This document shows positions 28,814-39,187 of a DNA stretch of 64,000 nucleotides, piece by piece. The position numbers were made by a program, and so were the translations under genes. Each line of letters opens with the position of its first letter. The first letter of the stretch is position 1. This DNA comes from Neisseria sp. GTDB lineage: Bacteria > Pseudomonadota > Gammaproteobacteria > Burkholderiales > Neisseriaceae. The stretch is from NCBI RefSeq assembly GCF_030530745.1, contig NZ_JAUMUI010000010.1, forward strand, positions 1 through 64,000. Direction: 5' to 3'. Under the pieces are notes generated by a model, which searched no databases, was not told the DNA's origin, and worked only from the letters and a program-made list of their open reading frames with translations.

Positions 28814-29596
28814 ATGTCAGACATCTTAAACAAAATCCTCGCCACCAAAGCCGGGGAAGTGGCCGCCGCCAAAGCCGCGCTGCCGTTAAACGAACTCAAA
28901 CCGCAGGCTTTGGCTGCCGAGCCTGCGCGCGGATTTACGGAAGCCGTCCGCGCCAAACACGCCGCCGGCCTGCCGGCCCTGATTGCCGAAGTGAAAAAGG
29001 CCAGCCCGTCCAAAGGCTTGATCCGCCCCGATTTTCACCCTGCCGACATCGCACAGGCATATGAGCGCGCCGGAGCGGCCTGTTTGTCGGTGCTCACCGA
29101 CGAGCAGTATTTCCAAGGTTCGCCCGAATACCTCAAGCAAGCCAAAGCCGCCGTAAACCTGCCCGTGCTGCGCAAAGACTTTATCATCGACGACTATCAG
29201 GTTTATCAGGCCCGCGCCTGGGGTGCCGATGCCGTGCTGCTGATTGCCGCCGCACTCGAAGCGCATGAGCTGGAACAGTTCGAGCACACCGCGCACGAAT
29301 TGGGCATGGCGGTGCTGCTGGAGCTGCACGACCCCGCCGAGCTGGAAAAGTGCCGCAACCTCACCACACCGCTGTGGGGCGTGAACAACCGCAACCTGCG
29401 CACGTTTGACGTATCGTTGCAGCAAACGCTCGACCTGCTGCCCGCGCTTGCAGGCAAAACCGTGGTTGCCGAAAGCGGCATCCGCAGCAAAGAAGACATA
29501 ACCTTTATGCAAAACCACGGCGTACACACCTTCTTAATCGGCGAAACCTTTATGCGCGCCGGCGATATCGAAGCGGCGGTGAAAGCGTTGTTTTAA
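28814..29596 (+). CDS. trpC: indole-3-glycerol phosphate synthase
   Basis: The 260-residue TIM-barrel enzyme closes CdRP to indole-3-glycerol phosphate in tryptophan synthesis. Hallmarks are [19 protein letters not shown] (catalytic Lys), [39 protein letters not shown] and FLIGETFM. It is monofunctional, not fused to TrpF. The frame is open back to 28676 through two uptake sequences; the ATG at 28814 ([17 protein letters not shown]) is where family similarity begins. No other trp genes are nearby. Confidence 0.95.
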   Translation: MSDILNKILATKAGEVAAAKAALPLNELKPQALAAEPARGFTEAVRAKHAAGLPALIAEVKKASPSKGLIRPDFHPADIAQAYERAGAACLSVLTDEQYFQGSPEYLKQAKAAVNLPVLRKDFIIDDYQVYQARAWGADAVLLIAAALEAHELEQFEHTAHELGMAVLLELHDPAELEKCRNLTTPLWGVNNRNLRTFDVSLQQTLDLLPALAGKTVVAESGIRSKEDITFMQNHGVHTFLIGETFMRAGDIEAAVKALF

Positions 29597-29748
29597 ACGG
29601 CAGGCCGTCTGAAAGCCTTTTTAACGTCCGTATTATCCGAGCCTGTTCCGGGTGTTTGCCTGTTTTTACCAAAAAACCGCTTTTAATTTAAAGCGGCGCC
29701 CACCATTTAGAGGCCGTTAAAACAACCGCATAACACAAGGAAAACACC

Positions 29749-29988
29749 ATGAATGTTCCCGTTTCTTACGCCGCTTCCTATCCGCACACCTGCAACAAAG
29801 CCCTTTATGTGGCGATGGCGCTGCTGTTCGGAACGTTTGGCGTACACAAGTTCTGCGCCGGCCGCGTGTGGATGGGGATACTGTATTTTCTGCTCAGCTG
29901 GACATTTATCCCTACCGTTATCGGCATTATCGAAGGCATTTTCGCCGCCTTCAAACCCACCGACTCGCTGGGTGCCATCGTGGTGTAA
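29749..29988 (+). CDS. TM2 domain protein
   Basis: A 79-residue inner-membrane protein whose core ALLFGTFGVHKFCAGRVWMGILYFL is the TM2 domain signature (G-x-F-G-x-H-x-F-Y/C-x-G). A second helix WTFIPTVIGIIEGIFAAF follows. The function of bacterial TM2 proteins is not established. CAAGGA precedes the ATG. It is a single gene ended by a long uptake hairpin. Confidence 0.82.
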   Translation: MNVPVSYAASYPHTCNKALYVAMALLFGTFGVHKFCAGRVWMGILYFLLSWTFIPTVIGIIEGIFAAFKPTDSLGAIVV

Positions 29989-30290
29989 AACAAACCGTGG
30001 CGAACCGGAATATGTGAAAGGCCGTCTGAAAAGATTCAGACGGCCTTTCACATCGGCTTTACGTTTATACGATAAAACCGCCGTTCCGTATAATGATGTG
30101 CACAAACACCGGATGTGCGGTTATAGTGCCGTATTGCGCTTCACCGGTTTTTTTGAAATATAAACCAGTTTCAACATGCAGGATATGAAAGTGCCGTTCT
30201 GCGTGCTGCCTATCCGGAAGGGTTATCCCTGCCCGATACATTCGGATTCTGCTGCCGGAAGGCGGGATTTCGACAGAAAAGGAAAATTTC
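29989..30290. terminator. uptake terminator and leader between TM2 gene and lipoprotein
   Basis: The terminator itself is TGTGAAAGGCCGTCTGAA (30013-30030) with its perfect complement (30035-30052), an 18-bp stem. The remaining bases up to the lipoprotein gene contain no recognised gene. AAAGGAAAA just before 30291 is the likely ribosome-binding site. Confidence 0.65.
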
Positions 30291-31595
30291 ATGAAAAAAA
30301 TCACCACAGCTTTAGCTGCCGCCGGCCTGATCGCGGCCTTATCGGGCTGCCAGGCCCTCACTTCCGTGCTTCTCGCCGGTAAAACCGATCCGGCTTCTGC
30401 CGCCGTCGCCGACCCCGTGCAGGAAGTGGGTGCGGTAACCGAAGTGTCCGGCGACGGCCAGAAAATCACCGCCGCCGTGGTGAAATACGCGGCCGACATC
30501 AGCAACAGCTCGCTGCAGGCCGACGATTTCGCCGTGGCAGACCGCAAAGTTACCAGGGTGTATGCCAACGATGCCCCCGTTACCTCGGGGCAGCCCAAAA
30601 ACGGCCGCTATGTGGTGGTGGAGCTTTCCAAAAACGATGAAGACGCCGTAGCCTTCGGTGTGGAAGGGCGCGACATCATCCGCCGCAAACCCGAACTGAA
30701 AGTTACCCAAACCGGCGACATTTCCGACACCGGGGGCAATACCATCGTTCCCACCGGCAACGAATGGCGGAGCAAAACGGCCGTCAATTTAGTGGTGGAC
30801 GATTTCAAACAAGCCTCGTTTGCCGACCCGCAAACCGGCGTAACCGTTAACTACAACCTGTTTGTGCCGAAAAACTACAACCCGAAGAAAGCCTACCCGC
30901 TGGTGCTGTTTATGCACGATGCGGGCATAAGCGGCAGCGATGTGAAAGCAACCCTGCAACAAGGTTTGGGCGCAGTGGTTTGGGCTTCGCCCGAATCGCA
31001 GGCCAAAAACGAAGCATTCGTGCTGGCACCGCAGTTCAACCGTAAAGCCGTGAACGGGAAATACGAAGCTGCCGACGGTGCGGATGCCGTTATCAACCTC
31101 ATCAAGCACCTGCAAACCCAATACAATATCGACCCCGCGCGCCGTTATGCCACCGGCCAGTCGGACGGCGCTATGGCGGAATTGGCGATGAACATCAAAT
31201 ACCCTGATTTCTTTGCCGCTTCCTACATCGTGGCCGCGCAGTGGGATGCCGCCAAAGCAGCGCCGCTTGCGAAAAGCAAAATGTGGATTGTGGTTGCCGA
31301 AGGCGATGAAAAAGCCTATGCGGGCATGAACGCCGTTACCGCAGCCCTCGAAAAGCGCGGTGCCAAAGTGGCGCGTAAAACGTGGAGCGGCCTCTCCGCG
31401 CCGGCCGAGTTTGATGCCGAAGTGCGGGCCATGCGCAGCCAAAACGCCGGCATCAACTACACCGTTTTGCAGAAAGGCACGGTGGTGCCCTCCGGCAAAA
31501 CCGACAATAGCAGCGCCAACCACACCAACACCTGGCGCATCGCCTACACCATCGAAGGCATTCGCGACTGGCTGTTCGAGCAGCGCAGGCCCTGA
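30291..31595 (+). CDS. lipoprotein, alpha/beta-hydrolase (predicted esterase or peptidase)
   Basis: The 434-residue protein has a lipoprotein signal peptide with lipobox LSGC (Cys near residue 20). An N-terminal beta-rich domain (about 40-190) comes next. The C-terminal alpha/beta-hydrolase domain has YPLVLFMHDAG and the nucleophile elbow TGQSDGA, resembling COG4099 predicted peptidases and PHB-depolymerase-like esterases. A C-terminal histidine (SSANHTNTWR) may complete the triad. The substrate is unknown. It is expected to be membrane-anchored, facing the periplasm or cell surface. Confidence 0.75.
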   Translation: MKKITTALAAAGLIAALSGCQALTSVLLAGKTDPASAAVADPVQEVGAVTEVSGDGQKITAAVVKYAADISNSSLQADDFAVADRKVTRVYANDAPVTSGQPKNGRYVVVELSKNDEDAVAFGVEGRDIIRRKPELKVTQTGDISDTGGNTIVPTGNEWRSKTAVNLVVDDFKQASFADPQTGVTVNYNLFVPKNYNPKKAYPLVLFMHDAGISGSDVKATLQQGLGAVVWASPESQAKNEAFVLAPQFNRKAVNGKYEAADGADAVINLIKHLQTQYNIDPARRYATGQSDGAMAELAMNIKYPDFFAASYIVAAQWDAAKAAPLAKSKMWIVVAEGDEKAYAGMNAVTAALEKRGAKVARKTWSGLSAPAEFDAEVRAMRSQNAGINYTVLQKGTVVPSGKTDNSSANHTNTWRIAYTIEGIRDWLFEQRRP

Positions 31596-31617
31596 CCGGA
31601 GCGGTTCAAATATTTTG

Positions 31618-31652
31618 CAGGCCGTCTGAAAACATTTCTTTCAGACGGCCTG
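31618..31652. terminator. uptake-sequence terminator after lipoprotein hydrolase
   Basis: CAGGCCGTCTGAAA (31618-31631) and TTTCAGACGGCCTG (31639-31652), 7-base loop. Confidence 0.78.
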
Positions 31653-32015
31653 CGTATTTTTCAAGCCCTGAAAATGCCTGAATACCGTTATGGCCCCAAG
31701 TTTGAACCGGGTGTCTTTATTTTAGGGTTTGGAATGCAGAAACCGAAGCGGCGCAGCGGGCAGCTGCAAGTGTCTGGCGGAGTTTGTTTGAAATTGAACG
31801 GTTTGGAAACGAAAGGTGTTAAAGAAAATCTATGCAGTTAATAGCAAAAAACCGTTAGGTTTACAAAATAATACGTTAACCGTTAATAAGTGTTATTCAA
31901 ATTGCAATAGTGTAAAACTTGTTGTTTGGTTTATTTGTTATGATGATAATTTCGTTCGTTTAAATTTAAATATAAGTTTGAATATCATCACACAGTAATA
32001 AAACAGGATTCCGAT
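31653..32015. other. gene-free AT-rich region upstream of the Pycsar-like gene
   Basis: About 360 bases whose right half (about 31810-32000) is clearly AT-rich. A 60-codon frame at 31816-31998 has no ribosome-binding site or recognisable features. The promoter of the next gene is expected here. No cyclase gene or remnant was found on either strand. Confidence 0.45.
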
Positions 32016-33908
32016 ATGGCTGAAAACAACGACAAAACCCATAAAACCGACAATATGCCGTCTGAAAACCACACAGAGCCGCAGGGCGGTTCTTCCGACA
32101 CTCCGCACAACGAAGCGGATCACGCCCAAACCGACAATGCCTTCAAGCAGGAACCGGTATTGTTTTTGGAAAACCTGGACGACGCCGCCCAAACAGAACC
32201 CGGACAAACGGCAGAAGACGATGCGGAAGCGCAAGGCGCCGTAACCGAAAACGGCGCTGAAGAACTTGGTGGGAAAAAAGCAAAAAAGAAGGCCAAAAAA
32301 GAAGCCAAGCGCAAAGAAAAAGAAGCGGCAGGGTTAACGCCCATCGCCGAATCGGTGGTTCAGATCGGCACCGCCAAAGGCGTGGAAACCATGTTCCGCA
32401 ACGCCTTCCGCACCGAGATGGAGCTGCTGGCACTGGCCGCCACCAAAGCCAACATCATGATTTCGCTCAACGGCTTCATCGTGTCGGCGCTGATGATTTC
32501 GGGCGCGTTTATTTTTTCGAGCTCGCCCGATTTCCTGGTGCCCGCCGGTATCTTCATGACCACCGCCGCCGCCTCCATCGTGTTCGCCCTGCTGTCGGCT
32601 TCGCCCGAGCGCATGGGCAGGATCCGCTCTGCCATCGAATGGTTCAAAGACGTATTCAAACGCAAAGCTTCGCTGAAAGATTTCAAAGCCAGGGTGCTGA
32701 GCCCCGAGGCGCGTTTTATCGACAAAACGCCCAACATTCTGATTTATGAAGACCGCGTTAAGGTTTCGCGCGAACGCTACTGGGAAATGATGCAGGACAT
32801 CATGGCCGACCGCGAACAGGTATACAAAAAAATGAGCGAAGAGCTCTATTGGCTGGGTTTGCTGGCCAACAAGCAGTTCAAATACCTGAATATGTCGTAT
32901 GCCGCGTTCCGCTGGGGGCTGATAGCCTCGGTGGTGGCCTTTATCGCCGTTAAAACCCTGCCCGCCGTCGTGCCTGCGATGCAGGCTGAAAAGAATGCCG
33001 CCGAGTTGCGCAAAGTGGGCATTCATTCGTTTAAGGGGCTGTATGAGCCTTCCGCCGTACAGCAGCTGCCCGACGGCCGCCTGCTGGTGGTTGAAGACGA
33101 ACACAAACGCGCCGCCAGCATCGTTTCGTTCAAGCCCGACGGCACGCTCGAAGAAAACGAAGCGGCCGATACCCGCATCGTGCGCGGGTTCAAACGCAAA
33201 CTCAGCGATTTGGAAGGCCTCACCCTCGATAAAGAAGGCTATGTTTACGCCATCACCTCGCATTCGCGCAACCGCGAAGGCGTGCGCCGCCCCGACCGCG
33301 AGCACTTTTTGCGCTTTAAAATCCGCGGTAACGACGTGGTGGAGCTCAGCTCGTTCGACGGTTTGGTGGATGTTCTGGAAAATTCCGAGCAGGTTGAACA
33401 GCTTATCCGCAACAAAACCGGCACCATGCTTGATCTGAAAACCCTGAATATCGAAGGCTTGGCCTACGATCCGGTTGAAGACCGCATATTGCTGGGCTTC
33501 CGCGATCCCGAGTTCAACAACCGACCCATGGTGCTGTATATCGACAACTACAAAGAAATGTTTACCGAGGGTGCACAACCCAATTTCTCAGATATAGCGT
33601 TTTTGGATCTCAAAGGCGGCGGCATCCGTTCGATTAACTATGATCCCGTGCTGAAATCGTTTGTCATCACCAACGAAGTGAAAGACGAAAACCGCAAGAA
33701 GTTTCCGCAGTTCTGGGTGTGGAGCGGCAAGCCCAACGAAGAGCCCAAACCGGTTGATTTGCCCAACTTCAAACTCATGAGCAACGTGGAAGCCGTGGAT
33801 TCGGTGAAAATCAACGGCCAAAACCGCCTGATCTTCATGAGCGACGACGGCGATGCAACCAAAGGCATAGGCGGTAAATATATGATTGTCGAATACGACA
33901 AATTCTAA
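32016..33908 (+). CDS. Pycsar-effector-type (DUF5706) membrane domain fused to a beta-propeller-like domain
   Basis: The 630-residue protein has four parts. Residues 1-105 are acidic then Lys-rich and probably disordered. Residues about 115-320 match the Pycsar effector transmembrane family: ATKANIMISLNGFIVSAL starts helix 1 (147-168), helix 2 is 173-194, then a cytoplasmic region with RERYWEMMQDIMADREQVY and ELYWLGLLANKQFKYLNMSY leads to helix 3 (298-320). Residues 330-630 resemble DUF3616/SdiA-regulated propellers (IEGLAYDPVEDRILLGFRDP) and should lie in the periplasm. Pycsar effectors permeabilise the membrane on cCMP or cUMP binding, but no cyclase gene is adjacent. Its role is therefore unproven. 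Confidence 0.78.
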   Translation: MAENNDKTHKTDNMPSENHTEPQGGSSDTPHNEADHAQTDNAFKQEPVLFLENLDDAAQTEPGQTAEDDAEAQGAVTENGAEELGGKKAKKKAKKEAKRKEKEAAGLTPIAESVVQIGTAKGVETMFRNAFRTEMELLALAATKANIMISLNGFIVSALMISGAFIFSSSPDFLVPAGIFMTTAAASIVFALLSASPERMGRIRSAIEWFKDVFKRKASLKDFKARVLSPEARFIDKTPNILIYEDRVKVSRERYWEMMQDIMADREQVYKKMSEELYWLGLLANKQFKYLNMSYAAFRWGLIASVVAFIAVKTLPAVVPAMQAEKNAAELRKVGIHSFKGLYEPSAVQQLPDGRLLVVEDEHKRAASIVSFKPDGTLEENEAADTRIVRGFKRKLSDLEGLTLDKEGYVYAITSHSRNREGVRRPDREHFLRFKIRGNDVVELSSFDGLVDVLENSEQVEQLIRNKTGTMLDLKTLNIEGLAYDPVEDRILLGFRDPEFNNRPMVLYIDNYKEMFTEGAQPNFSDIAFLDLKGGGIRSINYDPVLKSFVITNEVKDENRKKFPQFWVWSGKPNEEPKPVDLPNFKLMSNVEAVDSVKINGQNRLIFMSDDGDATKGIGGKYMIVEYDKF

Positions 33909-33949
33909 CCGTTATCCGTTAGGAAACAACATAACGGTTTCCGGCAAAC

Positions 33950-33992
33950 ACCTGAGGCCGTCTGAAAACTTGTTTCAGACGGCCTCAGGTGT
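33950..33992. terminator. uptake-sequence terminator, Pycsar-like gene/murU
   Basis: CACCTGAGGCCGTCTGAAA (33950-33968) pairs with its complement (33974-33992), a 19-bp stem and 5-base loop. A second perfect 9-bp inverted repeat, AACCGTTAT (33908-33916) and ATAACGGTT (33932-33940), overlaps the stop codon just upstream. Confidence 0.8.
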
Positions 33993-34075
33993 TTTGCAAA
34001 GTTTCGGGCTTGTCCCGGGTATGACGAATATAAATAAATTCAGGACTACAACGGCTTTTTTGAAAAGGTCTCGGC
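33993..34075. repeat. degenerate remnant of element C type
   Basis: Contains TTTTGCAAAG, CGGGCTTGTCCCGGGTATGACG, an ATAAATAAATTCAGGA segment and AAAGGTCTC, all in the same order as the right half of element C at 39879-40042, but with substitutions and no intact left end. Confidence 0.6.
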
Positions 34076-34097
34076 TTGGTGTCGAGGCCGTGATTTT

Positions 34098-34811
<714 letters not shown>

Positions 34812-34934
34812 TTACAGTTATTTTTTGAAGAAAAGCGGATTTTATAACAAAAGGAAGGGGGCTTTGGCAAAACCCCAGCCGTTTTCTGAAAAACACGGAG
34901 CGGGAATAACGGACTTGAAGTATTTCAGACGGCC

Positions 34935-34952
34935 AATTGTCAACAGACCCTA
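34935..34952. repeat. solo right end of element B
   Basis: AATTGTCAACAGACCCTA matches the right terminus of the TA-flanked element at 61827-61986 exactly and abuts an inverted uptake sequence. The rest of the element is missing. The surrounding 34806-35026 spacer holds no gene. Confidence 0.6.
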
Positions 34953-35026
34953 AGATATTTTTCAAAGCTTTATTTTTGTGATGCTTTTTGAATTTTGCAA
35001 AGGCAGCGGCCGATGGAAAGGGCAGG

Positions 35027-35572
35027 TTATTTTACTTGGAAACGCCCGCGTTTGATTTGCAGGCCGCCTTGCTGCAACTGTGCGGCCAGGCCGTGGTTGC
35101 GCAGGGCGTGGGTGAGGGCGACGGCGAGGCCGTCGGCGGCGTCGGCCTGCGGCGTGCCCGACAGGGCCAGCATCTGCACCACCATATGCTGCACCTGCTC
35201 TTTAGCGGCCTTGCCTTTGCCGACCACGGCCTGTTTGACTTGCAGGGCGGTGTATTCGAACGTGGGCAGGTTGTGCATCACCAGCGCCGCCAGCGCCGCG
35301 CCGCGCGCTTGGCCGAGCATCAGCGTAGAGGCGGGGTTGACGTTCACAAACACCTGCTCCACCGCCGCCTGCTGCGGGCGGTAGGCGGCGATGATTTCGT
35401 CGATATGCTTCACAATCACGGCGATGCGTTCGGCCAGCGGCGCGTTGGGCGGGGTTTTAATGCAGCCCGATGCCACATAGAAATGCTCGCGCCCGCGCAC
35501 GTCGATAACGCCGAAGCCGGTAACGCGGCTGCCGGGGTCGATGCCGAGGATGCGGGTGGGGCGGGTGTTCAT
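35027..35572 (-). CDS. ruvC: crossover junction endodeoxyribonuclease RuvC
   Basis: The 181-residue Holliday-junction resolvase has its four acidic catalytic residues in place: Asp in [12 protein letters not shown], Glu in [12 protein letters not shown], and the Asp pair in [15 protein letters not shown]. It cuts four-way junctions with RuvAB after recombination. The C-terminus extends slightly beyond the E. coli protein ([13 protein letters not shown]). ruvA and ruvB are not adjacent. An inverted uptake sequence overlaps its 5' region. Confidence 0.95.
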   Translation of the reverse strand: MNTRPTRILGIDPGSRVTGFGVIDVRGREHFYVASGCIKTPPNAPLAERIAVIVKHIDEIIAAYRPQQAAVEQVFVNVNPASTLMLGQARGAALAALVMHNLPTFEYTALQVKQAVVGKGKAAKEQVQHMVVQMLALSGTPQADAADGLAVALTHALRNHGLAAQLQQGGLQIKRGRFQVK

Positions 35573-35619
35573 GTTTTCAGACGGCCTGTGGAAAGATGCG
35601 GATTATACAGGGATAAACG

Positions 35620-35655
35620 GCAGGCCGTCTGAAAAGGCTTTTTCAGACGGCCTGC
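35620..35655. terminator. uptake-sequence terminator after selO
   Basis: GCAGGCCGTCTGAAAA (35620-35635) and TTTTCAGACGGCCTGC (35640-35655), 4-base loop, just past the selO stop on the minus strand. Confidence 0.8.
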
Positions 35656-35680
35656 GTTTTTTTTGAAACAGGCGCGGCGC

Positions 35681-37150
35681 CTAACTCGAACAGCTCACGC
35701 AAATGCCGCCGGCCCATTGGGGCGGCCGTTCGGCGAAGTCGGCAAATTCCCGCCGCGCTTCAAACGGGTTCTGCATGCAGCGGTGCAGGCGTTCGATTTC
35801 GCGGAAGTCGCCGTTTCTGGCTTGTTCGATGGCCTGTTCGAGCAGGTAGTTTCTCAATATATACAGCGGGTTGACGGCGTTCATGCGTTCGGCGCGCGCT
35901 TCGGGGCTGCTGTTTTCGGCGCGCAACCTGCCTCGGTAGCGTCCTATCCAGTGGATAAAGGCATCGGCGGGGCCTTGGAACAAATCCAGCAGGGCAGGCG
36001 GCAGCGGCTCATCGTGTGCGTTGCCGACGCATGATAAATGCCTGAAAAACAGGGTGAAATCTACTTTACGGCTTTGCAGGGCGGCAAACATGTCGCCGAT
36101 GAGTTCGGCGTCGGTTTTTTCTGCGGTTTGCAGGCCGATTTTGGCGCGCATTTTGGCGGTATAGGCCGTCTGAAACGCTTCGGGAAAGCGTTCCAGCTCT
36201 TCGGTTAATGCACCCTCCGACACCAGCGGCAGCAGGCACGAGGCGAAGCGGCCCAGGTTCCAATGCGCAACATAGGGCTGTTCGTTGTAGGCGTAGCGCC
36301 CGCCGGAATCGGAATGGTTGCAGACGTGGCGGCGGTCGTAATGGTCGAGAAAGCCGAACGGGCCGTAATCTATGGTTAAGCCGAGTGCCGACATATTGTC
36401 GGTGTTCATCACGCCGTGGCAGAAGCCCACGCTCTGCCAGGCGGCTATCAGTTCGGCGGTGCGCTGCGAAACGGTTTGGAAAAATGCCAGATAAGGGTTG
36501 TCGGCTTCGCGGCATTCGGGGAAGTGGTGTTCGATTAAAAAGTCGGCCAACACGGGCAGGTTGTGGTGCCGGCCGGTGTGGTAGAGGTATTCGAAGTGGC
36601 CGAAACGAATAAAGCTCGGGGCAATACGCGTAACTACAGCGGCGGTTTCGGCTTCTTCGCGGTAAACCGCATCGTTGCTGCCGGTGAGCGCCAGTGCGCG
36701 CGTGGTGGCGATGCCTAGGCCGTGCATGGCTTCGGAGCAGAGGTATTCGCGTATGCTGGAGCGCAGCACCGCGCGGCCGTCGGCAAAGCGCGAATAAGGC
36801 GTTTTGCCCGCGCCTTTGAGCTGCCATTCCCAGCGCTGCCCGCCGCCGGTGCTGTCGCCCAGTAAAAGCGCGCGCCCGTCGCCGAGCTGGCGCACATACA
36901 CGCCGAACTGGTGGCCGCTGTACACGGTGGCCACGGGCGCGGGGTCGTAGGCGGGGGCGCTGCCGGCGAGATAGAGCAGGTTGCCGGGGTTGTCGAAGAT
37001 TTCAGACGGCCTCAAGCCCATTTCTGCCGCCAGCGCGTGGTTTTGCGCCACCCAATAAGGTTGGGCCAGCGGTTCGGGGCGGACGCGGCTGTAAAAGGTT
37101 CCGGGCAGCCGGGTAACGGCGGGCGCGGTTAGGGGGAGTGTGTGCGGCAT
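35681..37150 (-). CDS. selO: SelO family protein adenylyltransferase (YdiU)
   Basis: The 489-residue pseudokinase-fold enzyme transfers AMP to Ser/Thr/Tyr of target proteins. Family segments are SGHQFGVYVRQLGDGRALLLG, the Lys-bearing WEWQLKGAGKTPYSRFADGRAVLRSSIREYL, GVMNTDNMSALGLTIDYGPFGFLD (catalytic region) and NPLYILRNYLLEQAI. The C-terminal GGICVSCSS keeps the CxxC-like end where eukaryotic SelO has selenocysteine. A redox role is likely by family. It stands alone; uptake sequences lie on both sides and inside it. Confidence 0.94.
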   Translation of the reverse strand: MPHTLPLTAPAVTRLPGTFYSRVRPEPLAQPYWVAQNHALAAEMGLRPSEIFDNPGNLLYLAGSAPAYDPAPVATVYSGHQFGVYVRQLGDGRALLLGDSTGGGQRWEWQLKGAGKTPYSRFADGRAVLRSSIREYLCSEAMHGLGIATTRALALTGSNDAVYREEAETAAVVTRIAPSFIRFGHFEYLYHTGRHHNLPVLADFLIEHHFPECREADNPYLAFFQTVSQRTAELIAAWQSVGFCHGVMNTDNMSALGLTIDYGPFGFLDHYDRRHVCNHSDSGGRYAYNEQPYVAHWNLGRFASCLLPLVSEGALTEELERFPEAFQTAYTAKMRAKIGLQTAEKTDAELIGDMFAALQSRKVDFTLFFRHLSCVGNAHDEPLPPALLDLFQGPADAFIHWIGRYRGRLRAENSSPEARAERMNAVNPLYILRNYLLEQAIEQARNGDFREIERLHRCMQNPFEARREFADFAERPPQWAGGICVSCSS

Positions 37151-37371
37151 GGTTTTTCCTTTTTATCGTTTGAGGCCGTCTGAAAAATATCGTGCGGCGT
37201 TTGTGCAGGCCCGGCGCTGCATTTCAGACGGCCTATCCTATATACAGCCTCTGCATCATTTCCGCAACCCTGCCGCCTGCGGGCCGAATTCCTATTGAAA
37301 ACAAAGGCTCCGTCTTGCCCGATGTGCTATAATCCGCCGCTGTCTTACCCACATTACGGCAGAAAAATATT

Positions 37372-37746
37372 ATGAAAAAACTGTTTACCCTTTCGATTTT
37401 ATTGTTTTCTTCCCTAACCTGGGCGCAGCGCACCGTGCCGGCCGATATGGACGTGGCCGTGTTGAAGCAGGTGGCCTACCCGCAAATCGTGCTGAGCGAC
37501 GGCGGCCTTTCTTGGTTGAAAATCCTCACGTTGGGCTGGCTCGACGGCAAGGCCGCCGCATTTGACACCGCCCCCGATTTGCGCATCAAAGACGAACGCA
37601 ACCGTTTCATCGTGCGCGGCAAACTCACCGGCCACACCGGCAAAGCCGTGGCCGTACGCCGCAACGAAGCAGGCGGTATCAGCGAAATCTGGGTGCTCAC
37701 CGATGCCGAAAAGCGGGCCTTCGAGCAGCGTGCCGCCCGCCAATAA
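37372..37746 (+). CDS. conserved periplasmic protein of unknown function
   Basis: A 124-residue protein with an N-terminal signal peptide (MKKLFTLSILLFSSLTWA, cleavage expected after residue 18). A small mixed domain containing DMDVAVLKQVAYPQIVLSDGG and RFIVRGKLTGHTGKAVAVRR follows. I recognise no family. It ends 18 bases before miaB on the same strand and may be co-transcribed with it. Expected location is periplasm. Confidence 0.75.
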   Translation: MKKLFTLSILLFSSLTWAQRTVPADMDVAVLKQVAYPQIVLSDGGLSWLKILTLGWLDGKAAAFDTAPDLRIKDERNRFIVRGKLTGHTGKAVAVRRNEAGGISEIWVLTDAEKRAFEQRAARQ

Positions 37747-37764
37747 ACCATTTATCCGTTTGAT

Positions 37765-39084
37765 ATGAAAAAAGTATTTATCCGCACCTTCGGCTGTCAG
37801 ATGAACGAATACGACAGCGAAAAAATGCTTTCCGTGCTCGCGGAAGGCGACGATTTGGTGCAAGTGAGTGAGGCCGAAGAGGCCGACATTATTCTGTTCA
37901 ACACCTGCTCCGTGCGCGAAAAAGCGCAGGAAAAAGTGTTTTCGGATTTGGGCCGCGTCAAGCCCCTGAAAGCCAAAAACCCCAACCTGATTATCGGCGT
38001 GGGTGGCTGCGTGGCCTCGCAGGAAGGCGAGGCCATCGTGAAACGCGCGCCCTATGTGGACGTTGTGTTCGGCCCGCAAACCCTGCACCGCCTGCCGAAA
38101 ATGATTATGGACAAAGAAACCACCGGCCTCTCGCAGGTGGATATTTCCTTCCCCGAAATCGAAAAATTCGACCACCTGCCGCCCGCGCGCGTCGAAGGCG
38201 GCTCAGCGTTCGTGTCGATTATGGAAGGCTGCTCGAAATATTGCAGCTTCTGCGTCGTGCCCTACACCCGGGGCGAAGAGTTCTCGCGCCCCTTAAACGA
38301 CGTGCTCACTGAAATTGCCGGCCTGGCACAGCAGGGCGTGAAAGAAATCAATCTGTTGGGGCAAAACGTGAACGCCTACCGCGGTGCGATGGACGACGGC
38401 GAAATCTGCGACTTCGCCACCTTGCTGCGTATCGTGCACGAAATCCCCGGCATCGAGCGTATGCGCTTCACCACCAGCCACCCGCGCGAATTTTCTGATG
38501 CGATTATCGAGTGCTACCGCGATTTGCCCAAGCTGGTTTCGCACCTGCACCTGCCGATACAGAGCGGTTCCGACCGCGTGCTCTCGGCAATGAAACGCGG
38601 CTACACCGCGCTGGAATACAAATCCATCATCCGCAAACTGCGCGCCATCCGCCCCGATTTGTGTTTGAGTTCCGATTTTATCGTCGGTTTTCCCGGCGAA
38701 ACCGAACGCGAGTTCGAGCAAACCTTGAAGCTCGTGAAAGACATCGCCTTCGATTTGAGCTTCGTATTCATTTACAGCCCGCGCCCCGGCACACCCGCCG
38801 CCAACCTGCCCGACGACACGCCGCACGAAGAAAAAGTGCGCCGTTTGGAAGCCTTGAACGAAGTAATCGAGGCCGAAACCGCCCGCATCAACCAAACTAT
38901 GATCGGCACAGTGCAGCGCTGCCTAGTGGAAGGCATCTCCAAAAAAGACCCCGACCAGCTGCAGGCGCGTACCGCCAACAACCGCGTGGTGAATTTCACC
39001 GGCTCCGCCGACCTGATCAACCAAATGGTCGAGCTGGAAATCACGGAAGCCTACACGTTCTCGCTGCGCGGCGAATTGGTTTAA
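37765..39084 (+). CDS. miaB: tRNA-2-methylthio-N6-isopentenyladenosine synthase
   Basis: The 439-residue radical-SAM enzyme adds the methylthio group to i6A37 of tRNAs. The N-terminal domain holds the auxiliary-cluster cysteines ([28 protein letters not shown]) and the radical-SAM triad is CSKYCSFC. The C-terminal TRAM domain includes [13 protein letters not shown]. It starts at the ATG 18 bases after the small periplasmic gene. An uptake hairpin follows the stop. Confidence 0.96.
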   Translation: MKKVFIRTFGCQMNEYDSEKMLSVLAEGDDLVQVSEAEEADIILFNTCSVREKAQEKVFSDLGRVKPLKAKNPNLIIGVGGCVASQEGEAIVKRAPYVDVVFGPQTLHRLPKMIMDKETTGLSQVDISFPEIEKFDHLPPARVEGGSAFVSIMEGCSKYCSFCVVPYTRGEEFSRPLNDVLTEIAGLAQQGVKEINLLGQNVNAYRGAMDDGEICDFATLLRIVHEIPGIERMRFTTSHPREFSDAIIECYRDLPKLVSHLHLPIQSGSDRVLSAMKRGYTALEYKSIIRKLRAIRPDLCLSSDFIVGFPGETEREFEQTLKLVKDIAFDLSFVFIYSPRPGTPAANLPDDTPHEEKVRRLEALNEVIEAETARINQTMIGTVQRCLVEGISKKDPDQLQARTANNRVVNFTGSADLINQMVELEITEAYTFSLRGELV

Positions 39085-39109
39085 AAACCGGTTTAAAACG
39101 CTTGAAAGG

Positions 39110-39149
39110 CAACAGGCCGTCTGAATAAAGGTTTTCAGACGGCCTGTTG
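39110..39149. terminator. uptake-sequence terminator miaB/zapG
   Basis: CAACAGGCCGTCTGAA (39110-39125) and TTCAGACGGCCTGTTG (39134-39149), between convergent genes. Confidence 0.78.
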
Positions 39150-39187
39150 TCATTATAAAAAATATTCAGGGCCGGAGCCTTTGCAAA

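Noticed and set aside
31816-31998. 60-codon frame upstream of the Pycsar-like gene
   Set aside because: It lies in AT-rich spacer, lacks a ribosome-binding site and shows no conserved feature.
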